A stretch of DNA of 64,000 bases from Monarcha castaneiventris obscurior (lineage: Eukaryota > Chordata > Aves > Passeriformes > Monarchidae). The notes beneath the pieces were generated by a model. It did not search any database, had not been told where the DNA came from, and was given only the letters and a program-made list of their open reading frames with translations. The translations under genes and the position numbers were made by a program. Location: assembly GCA_026261815.1 (NCBI GenBank), contig JAMPIT010000856.1, positions 8,664,001-8,728,000 of the forward strand. The letters are read 5' to 3'. Shown in pieces: positions 11,433 to 23,819 of the stretch. The number at the start of each line of letters is the position of its first letter. Position 1 is the stretch's first letter.

Positions 11433-14400
11433 TGAACCTCTACGTGCGGCTCTTTACCAAGGGCACGATGCTGCCCCAGCCCTGGCGCTTCTTCTCGCGG
11501 GCCGCGGAGGATTTGGCGCTGCAGAGGATCCGCAAGGTCCTGTGCGTGGCGGAGAAGAACGATGCTGCCCGAGGGATCGCTGACCTGCTCTCCAACAGCA
11601 GGATGCGGCGGGTAGGAACCCCCCACCACATGGTGCTGCTCCCTGGTACACGGACAGGGCTGGCTTAGCTGGCTGGGGGGGGTCCATGTCAGGTATGGCA
11701 GCCCCAGCACTGTCGGCAAAGCTTGAAGCTGACACTTCACGTCAGCATGTGCCACACTTGGCACTGTTTGGGTCTCTGAACACACGAGGGTACGAGAAGG
11801 GCTTTGTTCTGTGGACAAACACCGCTTGCCCAAATGTATTTGGGAGTCTCAGATCCTTGTGGGATCTCCCCCCTGTTAAGTACAGTGGGAAGTCCCTCTG
11901 CCCAGGCTGCCTTCCCCAGGCTCTGAGCTCCATGGTGAGAGCTCCCTGGCTCATTCCTGGATTAGCAGAGTATGACAGAGACTTCAGAAACTGACACCAC
12001 CCGTTGGCATGCATTTCCCTGTCCAAAAGCACCACTTCTGCAGCATCAGCAAGCATCAGGGGTTTACTGGAGTTCACCAAATAAAGCAAAAACAGGCTGT
12101 GGTTTGGAGAAGAGGAATTCAAAGATCTCTCCTCCCTGCTGCTCTGGGTTGTGACCTTTAACAGTTTGCATAATCACTGTCTGTTTCCAAACTAAGGAAC
12201 TAGAAGGTGCTTCTAGACCAGAATGAGGGAATCGTTGAGGTTGGAAAAGACCCCTGAGAGCATCAAGACTAACCTGTGACCAATCTCCACCTTCCCACCC
12301 AGCCCAGAGCACTGAGTGCCATTTCCAGTCACTCCCTGAATACCTCCAGGGCTGGTGCCTCCAGATTTTCCTGGGCAGTTCCAATGCCTGATAACCCTTT
12401 CCATGAAGAAATTCTTCCTGATGTCCAACCTAAACCTTCCCTGGCACAGCCTGAGGCACCTTCCTCTCATCTTGTCACTGGGAAAAGAGGCTGACCCCCA
12501 CATGGTTCCAACCTTCTTTATTTAAATAAAAGGTGTTATTGAGAACCTGGGTGCAGACAGTCCCAATCAAGAAATCGTCCTGCTTCTGTAAAAAAAGCAA
12601 ATACAGAATCTAGGAACTTGTATGGGTCCGATGTAGGTGGGAGGTAGCCCTGGGGACACTACTTGTCCCTTGGAACAGGACAGGTGTTTGTCAGGAGTTT
12701 CTGAGCACTGGCCAGCCCCATTAAACAAATCAGTTCTTCATTATCCATGGGGAGGTAACCCCGGGATCACCCTCAGGAGTGGTTAAAAATCCTCTTACCT
12801 TGGAAATCACCATTTTAGTGTTTCCATAAACGATACAGGAGATTTCCATCCCCTTGCTGCAGTTCCTGTTAGCCCCAGTACTTGGTTTTTCTTTGCCCTC
12901 TGCCTCCTGTGCTCCATCCCAGTGTGGACAAAGCAAGGTGCAATGGATTTGTTTCTTGTTAAAAAAATTAATTAAAAAGAATCTAAGAATTTGTTTTCTG
13001 TTAAAAGCCAGAAACTCAGGAATCCTCCTTTTCCTTCCAGCGAGAAGGGTTTTCCAAGTTCAACAAGATCTATGAATATGACTACCAGATGTTTGGCCAG
13101 GTAAGAGTTTTCTCTCAGTCTCCTGCTGGATTAATTAAGTACAAATGCTAATTAATAAAAGCCTTTTGTCAGGAGTTATGAAACACGGCTCCAGCCATGG
13201 GGATGTTCTGCCCAAAGATGAGAAAAAGTCAGATGTTGCTTTCTTGGCTCAACCACCTGTTTTGTTGTTCTAAATCTTTCAGCTTACTGGTTTTGTGTCA
13301 GTCAAAAACACATTGCTGTTTAGAATTGGGAGCTTCCTACAAAAACTGAGGATAAGGCCATGGATAGAGCTTGTTATGATGTATTAGTTGTGGCTGCCCC
13401 ATCCCTGGAAGTGTCCAAGGCCTGTTTGGATGGGGCTTGGAGCAGCCTGGGACAGTGGAAGGTGTCCCTGCCCATGGCAGGGGGTGGCACTGGATGGGCT
13501 TTAAGGTCCCTCCCAACCCAAACCAGTCTGTGATTAACAGGAGAAAGGTGTCACTAATGATGTAAATTGAGAACTGAAGGGAGATTTGGGGGCTGTGGGT
13601 AGTTTTTTGGTGAGTGCTGGGCACTAATTTCCTTTCTGTGTCTCTTGCAGAACGTTACCATGGTGATGACATCCGTGTCAGGACATTTGCTGGCTCATGA
13701 TTTTATCATGCCATTTCGCAAATGGTTGGTACCTCATGCCCCTGGCAGGAAGGGCTCTGTCACCTCCTGCCTTTCACAAGAAGGGTCTGTCACCTCCTGC
13801 TCTCATCCTTGACACAGCCTTGGAACACTGCAGGCTCAAAGACAAGGGGGCAGGGAGAGTTTTTTGATGAGTTCCAAATTTTATACAAAATAACCAAAAT
13901 ATCGTTTCAAATTTCTGTCTTCAGAGTGCTAAAAAATCCTAAAGACATGATACTGGTTAAAATACGTCAAGGCAGGGAATTAAACTGATTCCAAAATGGG
14001 ATGGTTTTGTGTTCTTTGTTCAGCTAGGAGCTGTTCTGGGAAGCGAGGTTCTTTCTCTGCCTTACCTTCTTCTGTTCTCTGGGCTTCAGATAGGAGAAGC
14101 TGCTTGTCACCTTCCAGATTTGCTGTTTTCTCTGGCTGGTTTTTCATTCTGTTGCTTTTAAATGTTACTCAGCATTTCATGTGAGCTCTGCATTGTCTAA
14201 GACGAGGCCTGTAATAAAATACATTAATTCCAGTACTTGGAGAGCACCAGTTAAGCATCTCACAAATGTGTGTTTTAGTTAATGTGATGCACACACGTTT
14301 GTCCTCTGTTTTCCAGGCATAGCTGCAACCCTTTAGCTCTTTTTGATGCTGAAATTGAGAAGTATTGCCCTGAAAATTACCTGGATATCAAGGTACATCA

Positions 14401-17400
14401 TGGTTAAGGCTTTCCTTGAAACTGAGCTCAGGGATTGGTTAAACAAATATTGTCCCAGACAGAAGGATGATCTTATCCTTGTCCTTAACATCCAAATTTC
14501 TGCAGTTTAGCAGATTCCTCCTACATTTCCTAGGACTATGTATGCTGTTCATTTGTGACACTGAAACTCTTCTTCTCATGTACAAGTAGTGCAGCGAAGG
14601 AACAGCTGAAAATAGAAATGTTTCTTTTCCAACAAGGTGGAATTGGTGATTGTGTCTCAGTTTTATAGAAAAAGACATTTTTAGAAAACAGATTGTGGTA
14701 CATCTCGCTCCAAGCTAAGCTTTTTAACAGAATTAGATGTAAATAAATGACTCAATTCTTTTGAAAGCTGCCTGATCTCCTGAGACACACAATTACAGAA
14801 TGTTATTGCAACAACCCATCTCCATGGATACACATTGCATTTCGTGTTCAGTGAGTCATTCTGAAATGAAATGACAAAGCAAGCGGCCTGGAATGTTCTC
14901 CCTGTGTTGTTTTTCTCCTCTCAGAGAACCCTTGAACGAGAAATCCAGCAGTGCCAAGCCCTGGTGATCTGGACTGACTGTGATCGAGAAGGCGAGAACA
15001 TCGGCTTTGAGATCATCCACGTGTGCAGAGCTGGTGTGTAGAGCATCTTCATCAGTCTGAGTTCTAATGGTCTGATGGTTTAACAACTCCTTTAGCAGAG
15101 GAGAATTCTCAATTTTATTGTGTCCTGGTTAAATGCTGTCTAATTCTAGTAAGTACTTGGCTCTAAGAGACCAGAAATGCATCCAGCTGTTGGAAAGCTG
15201 TAGAATCAGTTGACAGCACACACTTTCAACAATAGCTATTTATTAATTGCTCCTTTCCATTGGTGTTTGAGTTACTCTGAGTTCTCTTCTGTGTGTATTT
15301 GGCAGTAAAACCAAACCTCCAGGTTTTCCGAGCCCGGTTCTCCGAGATCACACTTCATGCTGTCAGATCAGCCTGTGAGAACCTCACCCAGCCTGACCAA
15401 AAGACGAGTGATGCCGTCGACGTCAGGCAGGAGCTGGACCTCAGGATAGGTACGGGAACATGTGTTACTGTAACCTCAACACAAGGCAGAAATGCTCTCT
15501 GTAGTGTCATAAACCTGATTTTAAATCAGATACAACTAAATAACATTTAATGTTTTACTGGAAGTGTGCTCTTTGAATCAGAGAACCATCAACTCCAAAG
15601 ACTGAGTTCAACCTGTGACCAGTCCCCTCCTTGTAAACCAGACCAGAGCACTGAGTGCCACATCCAGTTGTTTCTTGAACATCTCCAGGGATGGTGACTC
15701 CACCACCTCCCTGGGCGGTCCATTCCAGTGTTTAACAGCCTTTTCTGTGAAGAAACTCTTCCTGACGGGAGGAAATTTCTCCTTTAAGCAAATATGAAGT
15801 TTATAGCTCATGCAGTACTGACAGGCTTCTTCAACTGAGTATGAAACAGAGTAAAATTAATGCTCAGATTATTAAAAAGATCTGAAGTGCTGTGATTATC
15901 ATTCAACATTGTCGTATTCAGTTCTGGTGCCCATTTTGTTTCCTCAGGTGCTGCCTTCACCAGATTCCAGACTCTGAGGCTGCGGAAGATCTTCCCTGAT
16001 ATTTTAGCAGATCAGCTCATCAGCTACGGCAGCTGCCAGTTCCCAACACTGGGATTTGTAGTTGAACGCTTCAAAGCCATCCAGGCCTTTGTTCCTGAAG
16101 CCTTCTTCAAAATTAAGGGTATGTTTGGGCAAACACAGTCCTGAGCTCCATCTTTGAGGGTTTGATGTGGATAGGAAGGAAAAACATTGGAGCAACAAAC
16201 ACAAAATGCTGCAGAGGTGGTTTCCTTTTCCTCTGCCGTGACCACTGAGCAGAGCTGGAAGGTTTCCAAGTGCCTTTATGGTATTTCCATTTTGTGGCTC
16301 CTCTCTCAGCCAGCTCTGTTGTCCATCACAGTGACCCACGACCATGAAGATGGCAGCGTGGTCTTCAACTGGAAGAGGAACCGGCTCTTCAATCACACAG
16401 CGTGCCTGGTCCTTTACCAGATGTGCATGGAGGTAGGAAAGCTTGTAAACAGTTGCATACTCCAGATTCAGCCAAACATTCCCTGTATCTGTCTTGTTTT
16501 AAAGAACAGTTTGTGTAAACTCCTAAAAGAGATGTGGGTTTTGTTTACTGTATTTAGGATCCAGTAGCGACTGTTGTTGATGTTGTGAGCAAGCCAAAGA
16601 GCAAATGGAGGCCCCTGCCCCTGGACACTGTGGTATGTTTGAATTCTGGGAAGAATTTCTCTGAAAAGAGCTTTGAACAGATGTTTTACTCACTGCTCTG
16701 AATTATCCACTAATCCTTTTGGGTTTTCTGGCTCTTCCCAATGCAGGAACTGGAAAAATTGGCTTCCCGCAAACTGAAAATAAATGCAAAGGAAACGATG
16801 ACATTAGCAGAAAAACTCTATACTAAAGGGTAAGAAAGAAAGACTTGGCTTGGTAAACTTAATTCTTTTAAAAGTAAATGGCCTTTTGTCTAAAATGGGA
16901 AGCATCTTGGAGCAATTCTCAAAGTGCTCTCCTGTCTTTCTTCCTAAGGTTCATTAGTTACCCCCGAACTGAGACCAACATTTTCCCCAAGGAGCTGAAC
17001 CTCTCTGCCTTGGTAGAACAGCAAACACAGGACCCAAACTGGGGAGAGTTTGCACAGAGGATTTTGGATCAGGGTGGGCCAACCCCACGGAGTGGAACCA
17101 AATCCGATCAGGCTCACCCTCCCATTCACCCCACAAAATACACCAGCAACCTGCAGGTGGGTGTAACCAGAGGGAACTGGATGGGTTGTGTTGCTTGATA
17201 AATAAAGATAAAAATCTTAACATGGTCATTAGCAGAAAATCCTCACCCGAGGTCCCACTGATTTTGTGATGTCTTGTTAACCTGGGAGGACACTGACCCT
17301 TCTCACTGTTCAATCTCAGGGCAATGAGCAGAGACTCTATGAATTCATCGTGCGCCACTTCTTGGCTTGCTGCTCTCAAGATGCCAAAGGACAGGAAACA

Positions 17401-20400
17401 ACTGTGGAGATCGACATTGCCAACGAGCGATTCCTTGCTCAAGGACTCATGATCCTGGCCCGAAATTACCTGGAAGTGTATCCTTACGACAAGTGGAGTG
17501 ATAAGGTAATCCCCTTGAGTAACACAAGTGGGAGAGGCTGAAGTAGCACTTCACTGCCAACTTCAGACCTCACTGCAAAACATCTTTTGACCGTTTCTGG
17601 CTGTTTCACTCAGAGCCTTTGTCCTGCATGAATGGACCAGGAAGCACTTTCAAAGAGATTCTCCTTTCCTTCAGGTTATCCCGCTGTATCAGAAGGGGTC
17701 TCGCTTTCAGCCCACCACGGTGGAGATGGTGGATGGGGAAACCAGTCCTCCCTTGCTCCTCACAGAAGCAGATCTCATTGCTCTCATGGAAAAACACGGC
17801 ATTGGTCAGTATGGGCAGCGTGGCCTCTTGCTCTTGGCAGAGGGAATTTTCCCTAGGGAATTCTCCAAATGTTGCTGCAGATAAGAAATCACGTAAATGT
17901 GCAGAATAAAGGGATATAGAGGGCAAAGTCCAAACATCCTCAGGAGCCTGCAGAGCACCTCCAGTACTCAGGGAGATGGGCAGTTTCATGTCCAGGGTGT
18001 GCCACCAGCACCTTGCTGGCCTCGGTGCCAGTGGAGCAGCAGGGCGGTGCTGCTCCTCACCATAAGTTGTGTCCTTGTCCCTGGGCACAGGGGAAATCAC
18101 TTCTTGGCCCCTGGTTTGATTAATATCTCTCTGCTTCCAGGGACTGATGCCACCCACGCCGAGCACATCGAGACCATCAAGACGCGGATGTACGTGGGGC
18201 TTACAGCAGATCAGCGCTTCCTGCCCGGCCAGCTGGGCATGGGGCTGGTGGAAGGTGAGGGAAAAACCCTGACAAAGATGGCAGGGTCCTTACCTGCTCC
18301 CTCCTTTCGCTTACCATTCCATATATTCCTCAGGCTATGATTCCATGGGCTACGAGATGTCCAAGCCTGACCTTCGAGCTGAGCTGGAGGCTGATCTAAA
18401 ACTGATCTGTGAGGGGAAGAAAGACAAATCTGTAGTGTTGCAGCAGCAGGTTCAAAAGTACAAGCAAGTCTTCATTGAAGCTGTGGCCAGAGCCAACAAG
18501 TGAGTCCCATCTTTGCCCTCCCTCTTCCTTTTGCTTTCTCTGCTGGGAGGTGCTGGCTGCTCATCTGGAGCTCAGCCTGGAGTGGGGGACCTTGTCACAC
18601 TGTTCTGTGGAATGAGGGATCCTGTCACACTGCTTCCTTGGAGCTCTGCCCCCTGTGGGGAGGCATTTGCATGGGAAAGGATGACTCGCAGCCTGGCATG
18701 CTGTCAGGAGCTCCTGCCAGCTGAGGGTTTAAACCAGGATGAGCAGTTAAGATTAAATTTGGGGATGGCAACATGCACTGACCTCTGATGTTGTGCCCAC
18801 ACCTTTCCTGTTCCAGAAATGTGGCGCTGAGTCAATGTACTCGTGGAGAAGCTCAGAGGGGCTGTGTGGGGGGCAGCAGGCTCTGAGTCACTGCAGCACC
18901 TGATTGCTCCTTGCAGGGACACACAGGATGCTCTGCTCATTTCTTTACAGGTTGGACCAAGCCCTGGCTCAGTATTTTGGAGAAGCTGCAGAAGTTCCAG
19001 AGCAGGATGAGGTGTACCCAGCGACGCCTGTTTCCGTTCGGAAGTGTCCCCAGTGCAACAGCGACATGGTCCTGAAGACCAGGAAGAACGGCGGGTTGGT
19101 GACCTTCCCTCTTGTAGCCTCCTGTTTTGTGTTTCTCCAGGCATTCATTTACCTCCTTTGGTAAAAGCTTGGAAACCTTGGGCTGCAGCTTGCTGACTCC
19201 ACCAGCTACGTGAGCTGTGTGGACTCAGCTGAACCTCTTGTCAAGTAGGTATTTGCCCTTAAAAATTGCAGTTTTGACAATTTCTGACAGCTGAGAAGAC
19301 ACAGGAATGCATCCCTGACTGTCTTGACTTTGCCTCTTCCTCATCCAGTGCCTTTGTCCCATGGCAGGTTCTACCTCAGCTGCATGGGCTATCCAGCCTG
19401 TAAAACTGCAGTCTGGTTCCCTGACTTTGTGCTGGATGTGACCAGGGACGAGAGCGTCTGTGATGTGTGTAAACCCCATCCAGTTCACAGGTAGGTCATG
19501 CCAGTTATCCCCTGTTGGACATTGGGGCAGAGACTTCCATGGGTTAGGCTGGACAAGCATTTTCCATTCCAGTCTTGGAAAGCTGGAGTGGCACTTGGCT
19601 TGGGGATAGAAAGAAGAGGGGTTGGGTAAACTGGTCTCCATATAGCAGAACCAAAACAATTAAAATTCAAGTCTAAATTGAGGTCTGTTGCTGAGAAACT
19701 GGGAGACTTTGACTCTTCCTTTCCTTGCAGACTGAAATTTAAATTCAAGAAAGGCAGCGTTCCCCCTGTGATGCCCCTGGAGTTCGTTGGCTGCATTGGA
19801 GGCTGCGATGAGATGCTGAGAGAGCTCTTGGACCTCAAGTACTTGCACAGATCATCCCAACCTGCATCATCCACCGCCCAGCCCGGGCATCACCTGCAGG
19901 CCAACCACTCACTGAACAGAGCCGGCAGTGAGAGCAGGCAAGCCAGGGGGACCTCAAACCCGGCACGGGGGCACCTGCTCTCTGTCAACTCCTCCAGGAC
20001 CCCCAGGGCTGCTCCTGCAGCCGCTCCAGACGATGGGAATGCCGTGGTGTGCAACTGTGGGAGCGAGGCGCTGCTGCTGACTGTGCGCAAGGATGGCCCC
20101 AACCGCGGCCGCCAGTTCTACAAGTGCAGCTCCAGCACCTGCAACTTCTTCCTCTGGGCTGACGAGCAGCCCCAGGACGGAGGCACCGCGGCTCCACGCA
20201 GCTCCACGCCGCTCCAGCCCGCTGCTGGAAGAGCTGCAGCGGGATTCCAGCGCCCAGGAGGAGGGAGAGAGCCCTTGGGAAGCAGCAGCTCGGGTGCTGG
20301 AGGTGGCACGGTGTGCAATTGTGACCAGCCTGCCGTGACACGCACCGTGCAGAAGGACGGGCCCAACAAGGGCCGCCAGTTCCACACCTGCCCCAAGCCC

Positions 20401-22001
20401 CGCGAGCAGCAGTGTGGCTTCTTCCAGTGGGCGGATGAGAACGTGGCACCAGGTATGGCTGGGCTTGGGGAAGACGTGAGGGCTGGAGGCTCTTCTTAAG
20501 CTGAACAAAACAAGGAGCTGCTGGAGAGGGTCCAGCGGAGGTCACAAAGATGATGAGGGGTCTGGAGCGTCTCTCTGATGAGGAAAGATTGAGGGAGCTG
20601 AGCCTGTTTAGTCTAGAAAAGACAAGACTGAGAGGGGATCTCTAATGCATATAAATATCTCAAAGGTGGGTGCCAAGAGGATGGTGCCAGACTTTTTTTT
20701 GTGGTGCTCAGCGACAGGATGAGGAGCAATGGCCAGGAGCTAAAACACTACAAGTTTGACATCAGCATGAGGAAGAATTTCTTTACATGAAAGGTGGCAG
20801 AGCTCTGGAACAGCTGCCCAGGGAGGGTGTGGAGTCTCCCTCTCTGCAGACATCCTAGACCCACCTGGACATGTTCCTGTGTCACCTGCTCCAGGTGACC
20901 CTGCCTGGCCAGGGGGGTTGAACTGGATGATCTCCAGAGGTCCATACATTTAACAGTTGTCAGGTTTGTCTTCAGAACATCTGTCAGCAGCTTTACAGCA
21001 CTTCAAATGTTGCTCTTAACAACAAAGTCTGGCTTACCTTTCCAAGTGCTGGCAGGATACATCCCCACAGCCCACATCCAAGCAGGATGCGTGGCTTCTC
21101 TGTGCAGTAAACTTGACCATCTGTCTGTCCATGACTCGTTGGATAAAGCCCAGCACTCTTTCCAACAGTCTGTTTGGGAATTTGTCCTCCCAAATTACAG
21201 TGCTGAGCTTTATGAGAGCTGTTACTGACTTGGTCCAGAGTTGAAGCCGTGGCACCACTTCTGGAGATCTCTAACCCCGTTCTGGCATGCCAGAAATCCA
21301 GTTTCCACAGGGAAACTGTGCTGCTCCCTCTGCCCTAGTTTAGGGGTGCAGGGAAGGGGCAAGTCACTCTGGAGCTTTGATCAGAGATGAAACGGAGTGT
21401 GGAAACTTGCTGAAAACAAAAATAATGACAAAATAAGGAGGCAAAAGAGAGAGAACTGACAAAAAGGGACATAACCAGGTACAGAGGGAGATTGTGGTCT
21501 TGTGAGAGATTCTCCTCCTCCTCAGACGGGTAAAATCACGTTTTCAAAACTACTTAAACCCCAAGTTTTCTGCCATGTTTTGTTTCTGCATCAGCTGCAG
21601 ACCAGAGCATGCCAGCAGGCTGATCAGCTTTCCCTGTGCTGTTCCCACATGTCTCTAATGCTGCAAGACAAATGGGTAACATTTCACTGTTCAGACTAGT
21701 CTGAAGCAAAAGCAGGTTCAGGAATAATCTGAGAATCCTTCATCTGCTATTTTGAATTTACCTTGTGTTTGTCACCTATTTATGTTTCCAAAGATCCTTA
21801 AATTCAAGTTGTTTATCTCTAGGCCCTTCTGGAGATGATTCTTTGAACCACTTTGGCAGCAATGGATACTCCAGAGGGTTGGGAAGCAAGGCCAAGAGAC
21901 CAGGCAGTTTCTCCTCAGGATCTGCTGCCAAGAAACCACGGACCTGCAGCATTTGCCACCAGCCTGGGCACACGAGGAAAACCTGCCCTCAGAACCACTG
22001 A
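11432..22001 (+). CDS. TOP3A: DNA topoisomerase III alpha (type IA topoisomerase)
   Basis: Nineteen coding exons join without a break into 1014 aa: 11432-11611, 13041-13100, 13651-13724, 14317-14392, 14925-15033, 15306-15449, 15948-16118, 16332-16432, 16558-16632, 16747-16829, 16949-17156, 17320-17505, 17675-17804, 18141-18254, 18334-18499, 18951-19094, 19368-19490, 19731-20452, 21823-22001. TOPRIM motifs are [18 protein letters not shown] and the acidic TDCDREGE. The catalytic tyrosine is in ISYPRTETN, codon 16959-16961, residue 362 as in human. A Cys4 zinc ribbon ([10 protein letters not shown] through CIGGCDEML) is followed by two GRF zinc fingers in exon 18 ([21 protein letters not shown]) and a C-terminal CCHC knuckle [15 protein letters not shown]. 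The enzyme acts with BLM-RMI1/2 to dissolve double Holliday junctions and decatenates mitochondrial DNA. The start was chosen because residue 1 to the conserved [10 protein letters not shown] has exactly the human length. The human internal start Met26 is Glu here; Met13 remains. Confidence 0.97.
11612..13040 (+). other. TOP3A: TOP3A intron 1
   Basis: Longest TOP3A intron after intron 18 (1.4 kb). It runs from GTAGGA to TTCCAG and contains one reversed CR1 fragment at 12218-12515. No other feature is visible. Confidence 0.9.
12218..12515 (-). mobile_element. CR1 LINE 3' fragment (reverse orientation) in TOP3A intron 1
   Basis: Typical reversed CR1 3' end: GAATGAGGGAATCGTTGAGG-like opening, GAGCACTGAGTGCC, TCCAGGGCTGGTGCC, CCATGAAGAAATTCTTCCTG and TGTCCAACCTAAACCTTCCC. 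It is 5'-truncated, as CR1 copies usually are, with no open reading frame. Confidence 0.88.
13388..13540 (+). mobile_element. CR1 LINE 3' fragment in TOP3A intron 2
   Basis: Contains GGCTGCCCCATCCCTGGAAG, TCCAAGGCCTGTTTGGATGG, CTTGGAGCAGCCTGG and CCCTCCCAACCCAAACC, the CR1 3' terminal region in sense orientation. It is truncated and non-coding. Confidence 0.87.
15575..15780 (-). mobile_element. CR1 LINE 3' fragment (reverse orientation) in TOP3A intron 6
   Basis: Reverse-oriented CR1: GAGCACTGAGTGCCACATCC, AACATCTCCAGGGATGGTGA, CCACCACCTCCCTGGGCGGT, CATTCCAGTGTTTAACAG, then GTGAAGAAACTCTTCCTG. It lies within the 15450-15947 intron. Confidence 0.88.
20505..20952 (+). mobile_element. CR1 LINE 3' fragment (longest copy) in TOP3A intron 18
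   Basis: About 445 bp in sense orientation: AGGGTCCAGCGGAGG, TGAGGGAGCTGAGCCTGTTT, CTGAGAGGGGATCTCT, ATATAAATATCTCAAAGG, AGGAAGAATTTCTTTAC, CAGCTGCCCAGGGAGG and GATGATCTCCAGAGGTCC near the 3' end. It is a degraded, untranslatable copy and makes up about a third of the intron between the GRF-finger exon and the last exon. Confidence 0.92.
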
Positions 22002-22740
22002 GCTGAGATGGACCTCTGAGAGCCTGGAAGGACCAGGGTTGTGAACTGCTGCAGGAACAGCCTCTGCCACAAGGAACTGGACTCTGGAAACAAGTCCCTT
22101 GAGCGTTTTTTGGAAGGGCTGGTTGCAGGCTGCTCCTGCCAAGGAATGTCATTTGTTACAGCAAGGGTTCAACCAGCTTGGAAAAGTGGTTCCACTACCA
22201 GCTTTTGTTTCCAGCTGCTCTTCTGCTGAGCAGATTGGGGTAGTCTGAACATTTCAAGGAAGCACTTGGAAGCTGAGTCTGTGGAGAAAACTGTGCTGGA
22301 TTGTCCCCCTGCACCATCCTGGTGGTTGTTCCTTTCCTGCCCTTTCCATACAGGAAAGAGCTGGATCAGGGCCACCAGGACAGACACCAGGGCTGCTGAG
22401 CTCTGCTCAGTCCTTGGCTTTCCACAGTGTGGAATTTAAGTTCCCTTCTAGGTTGATGTTACCTGAGCAACATTCCCCTTTTTGGTCACCCTTACCTGCG
22501 TTGTCCCTGCCAGTGAAGGAGGGTCAGGTGTAGAGGAGCTGGATCTGGTGCTTGGCCTGAGAGGAGCTCAGCTGCAGTGCTCAGGAAATGCCTTCATTTT
22601 AGATGGTCCCTGAATTTCAAGGCGAGTTCTTCCTCAAACTTTGAGACATGCCTTTGTGATGCTGCTAGCTGATGAAAGTTATTTTTGTCATACTACTAAG
22701 TTTCTTATTAAAATATTATTTAAATTTTAAATTTGGTGCA
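22002..22740 (+). other. TOP3A: TOP3A 3' untranslated region
   Basis: Non-coding sequence after the stop, turning A/T-rich at 22690-22740 around an ATTAAA at 22707-22712. The end point is inferred. Confidence 0.65.
22707..22712 (+). terminator. TOP3A: Candidate TOP3A polyadenylation signal ATTAAA
   Basis: ATTAAA variant about 705 bp after the stop, in the only strongly A/T-rich patch downstream of TOP3A. Confidence 0.55.
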
Positions 22741-23800
22741 GTAACACCTTAACTCTGCCTAATTATTTCTTCCTACATAAAACAGTGAAGCTTTTGCTGT
22801 AACAGCATCCAGCCAAATCTTGCTCTTTCCAATCACTGGAACAATACAGGAGCTTTCTTGGCAGAAATTCCCTGCAGTAATTTAGAAGTGAGCTACGACG
22901 AGATGGGAAAAGTGGTTTTTATCTCACCAGCTGCATCTGCTGACCTGGGACAGACAGAGCAGGCTGAGCTGAAGGGAGGCTCTGTTTTCCTGTTTTGAGT
23001 TCAGACTGAACTCCCTGGGAAGCCAGGCTGCCTTTTCCCTCACTGCTGGGGCTTCCTCTGTTCATCAAAGGAGGGAGATCTGCAGGATTCCTGTGTGCTC
23101 TGCTGCCAGGACCTCCAGTGCTGCTCCTGGGCACGGAGCAGTTCCTGGGGTCAGCACTGAGGGGATGGGCAGGAGGCTGGAGTACTTGGAGGGCAGCTGG
23201 AAGCAGAGCCCACAGCAGCACAAGTCTGAAAGAGAGCCTGAAACTTTGCAGCAGTCGGGCCTAAATCCAGGCAGAAAGTCAGGAGAATTTGGGTCGCATT
23301 TCTCTGCACCCCTCACTCCCACCATTAACAGCCATGGCCTAAAAATACCCACCCTGGACTAAAATAACAGGATTAGAAGGCTTTGGAATGCAGTCACTGA
23401 GGCACGGCAGGGCAGCAGCCTGGCCAGGCACCTTGGAATGGCAACAGCAGTGGGAAGCAGCTGTGCAGGACACAGGGAGCAGGTTAAACCTCGCTGGTGG
23501 CATCAGCCAGGACCAGCTTTAGGAGTCTAACCCTGCTCAATGCTCAGCTGAGCCCTGTAAGTGGTACAAGCTCAGTGTCCAGACAGCTCTGTCCACACTG
23601 CAGTCAGGCACTCTGTGGGTCCAGGGCTTTGGAAGAGGAGGAGGAAGACTTTGCAGGATGGGATCTGACCATCACCAAGCTCTCCATGCAGCAGGGGCAC
23701 GCCCTGGGTGGTTCCCAGGAAGGCCACCACAGCTGGGGGGTCACTTCAGCCCTCACCAGGGGAAAGGAGACAAAACAGAGCTGACACCAAAGAGCCACTG
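22741..23800. other. TOP3A-MIEF2 tail-to-tail intergenic interval
   Basis: About 1 kb of unique-looking sequence between the inferred 3' ends of two convergent genes. I see no gene, repeat family or RNA structure here. Confidence 0.6.
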
Positions 23801-23813
23801 TGCACAGGGAAGG

Positions 23814-23819
23814 TTTATT
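23814..23819 (-). terminator. MIEF2: Candidate distal MIEF2 polyadenylation signal
   Basis: Reads AATAAA on the minus strand, about 1.27 kb after the MIEF2 stop. Confidence 0.5.
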
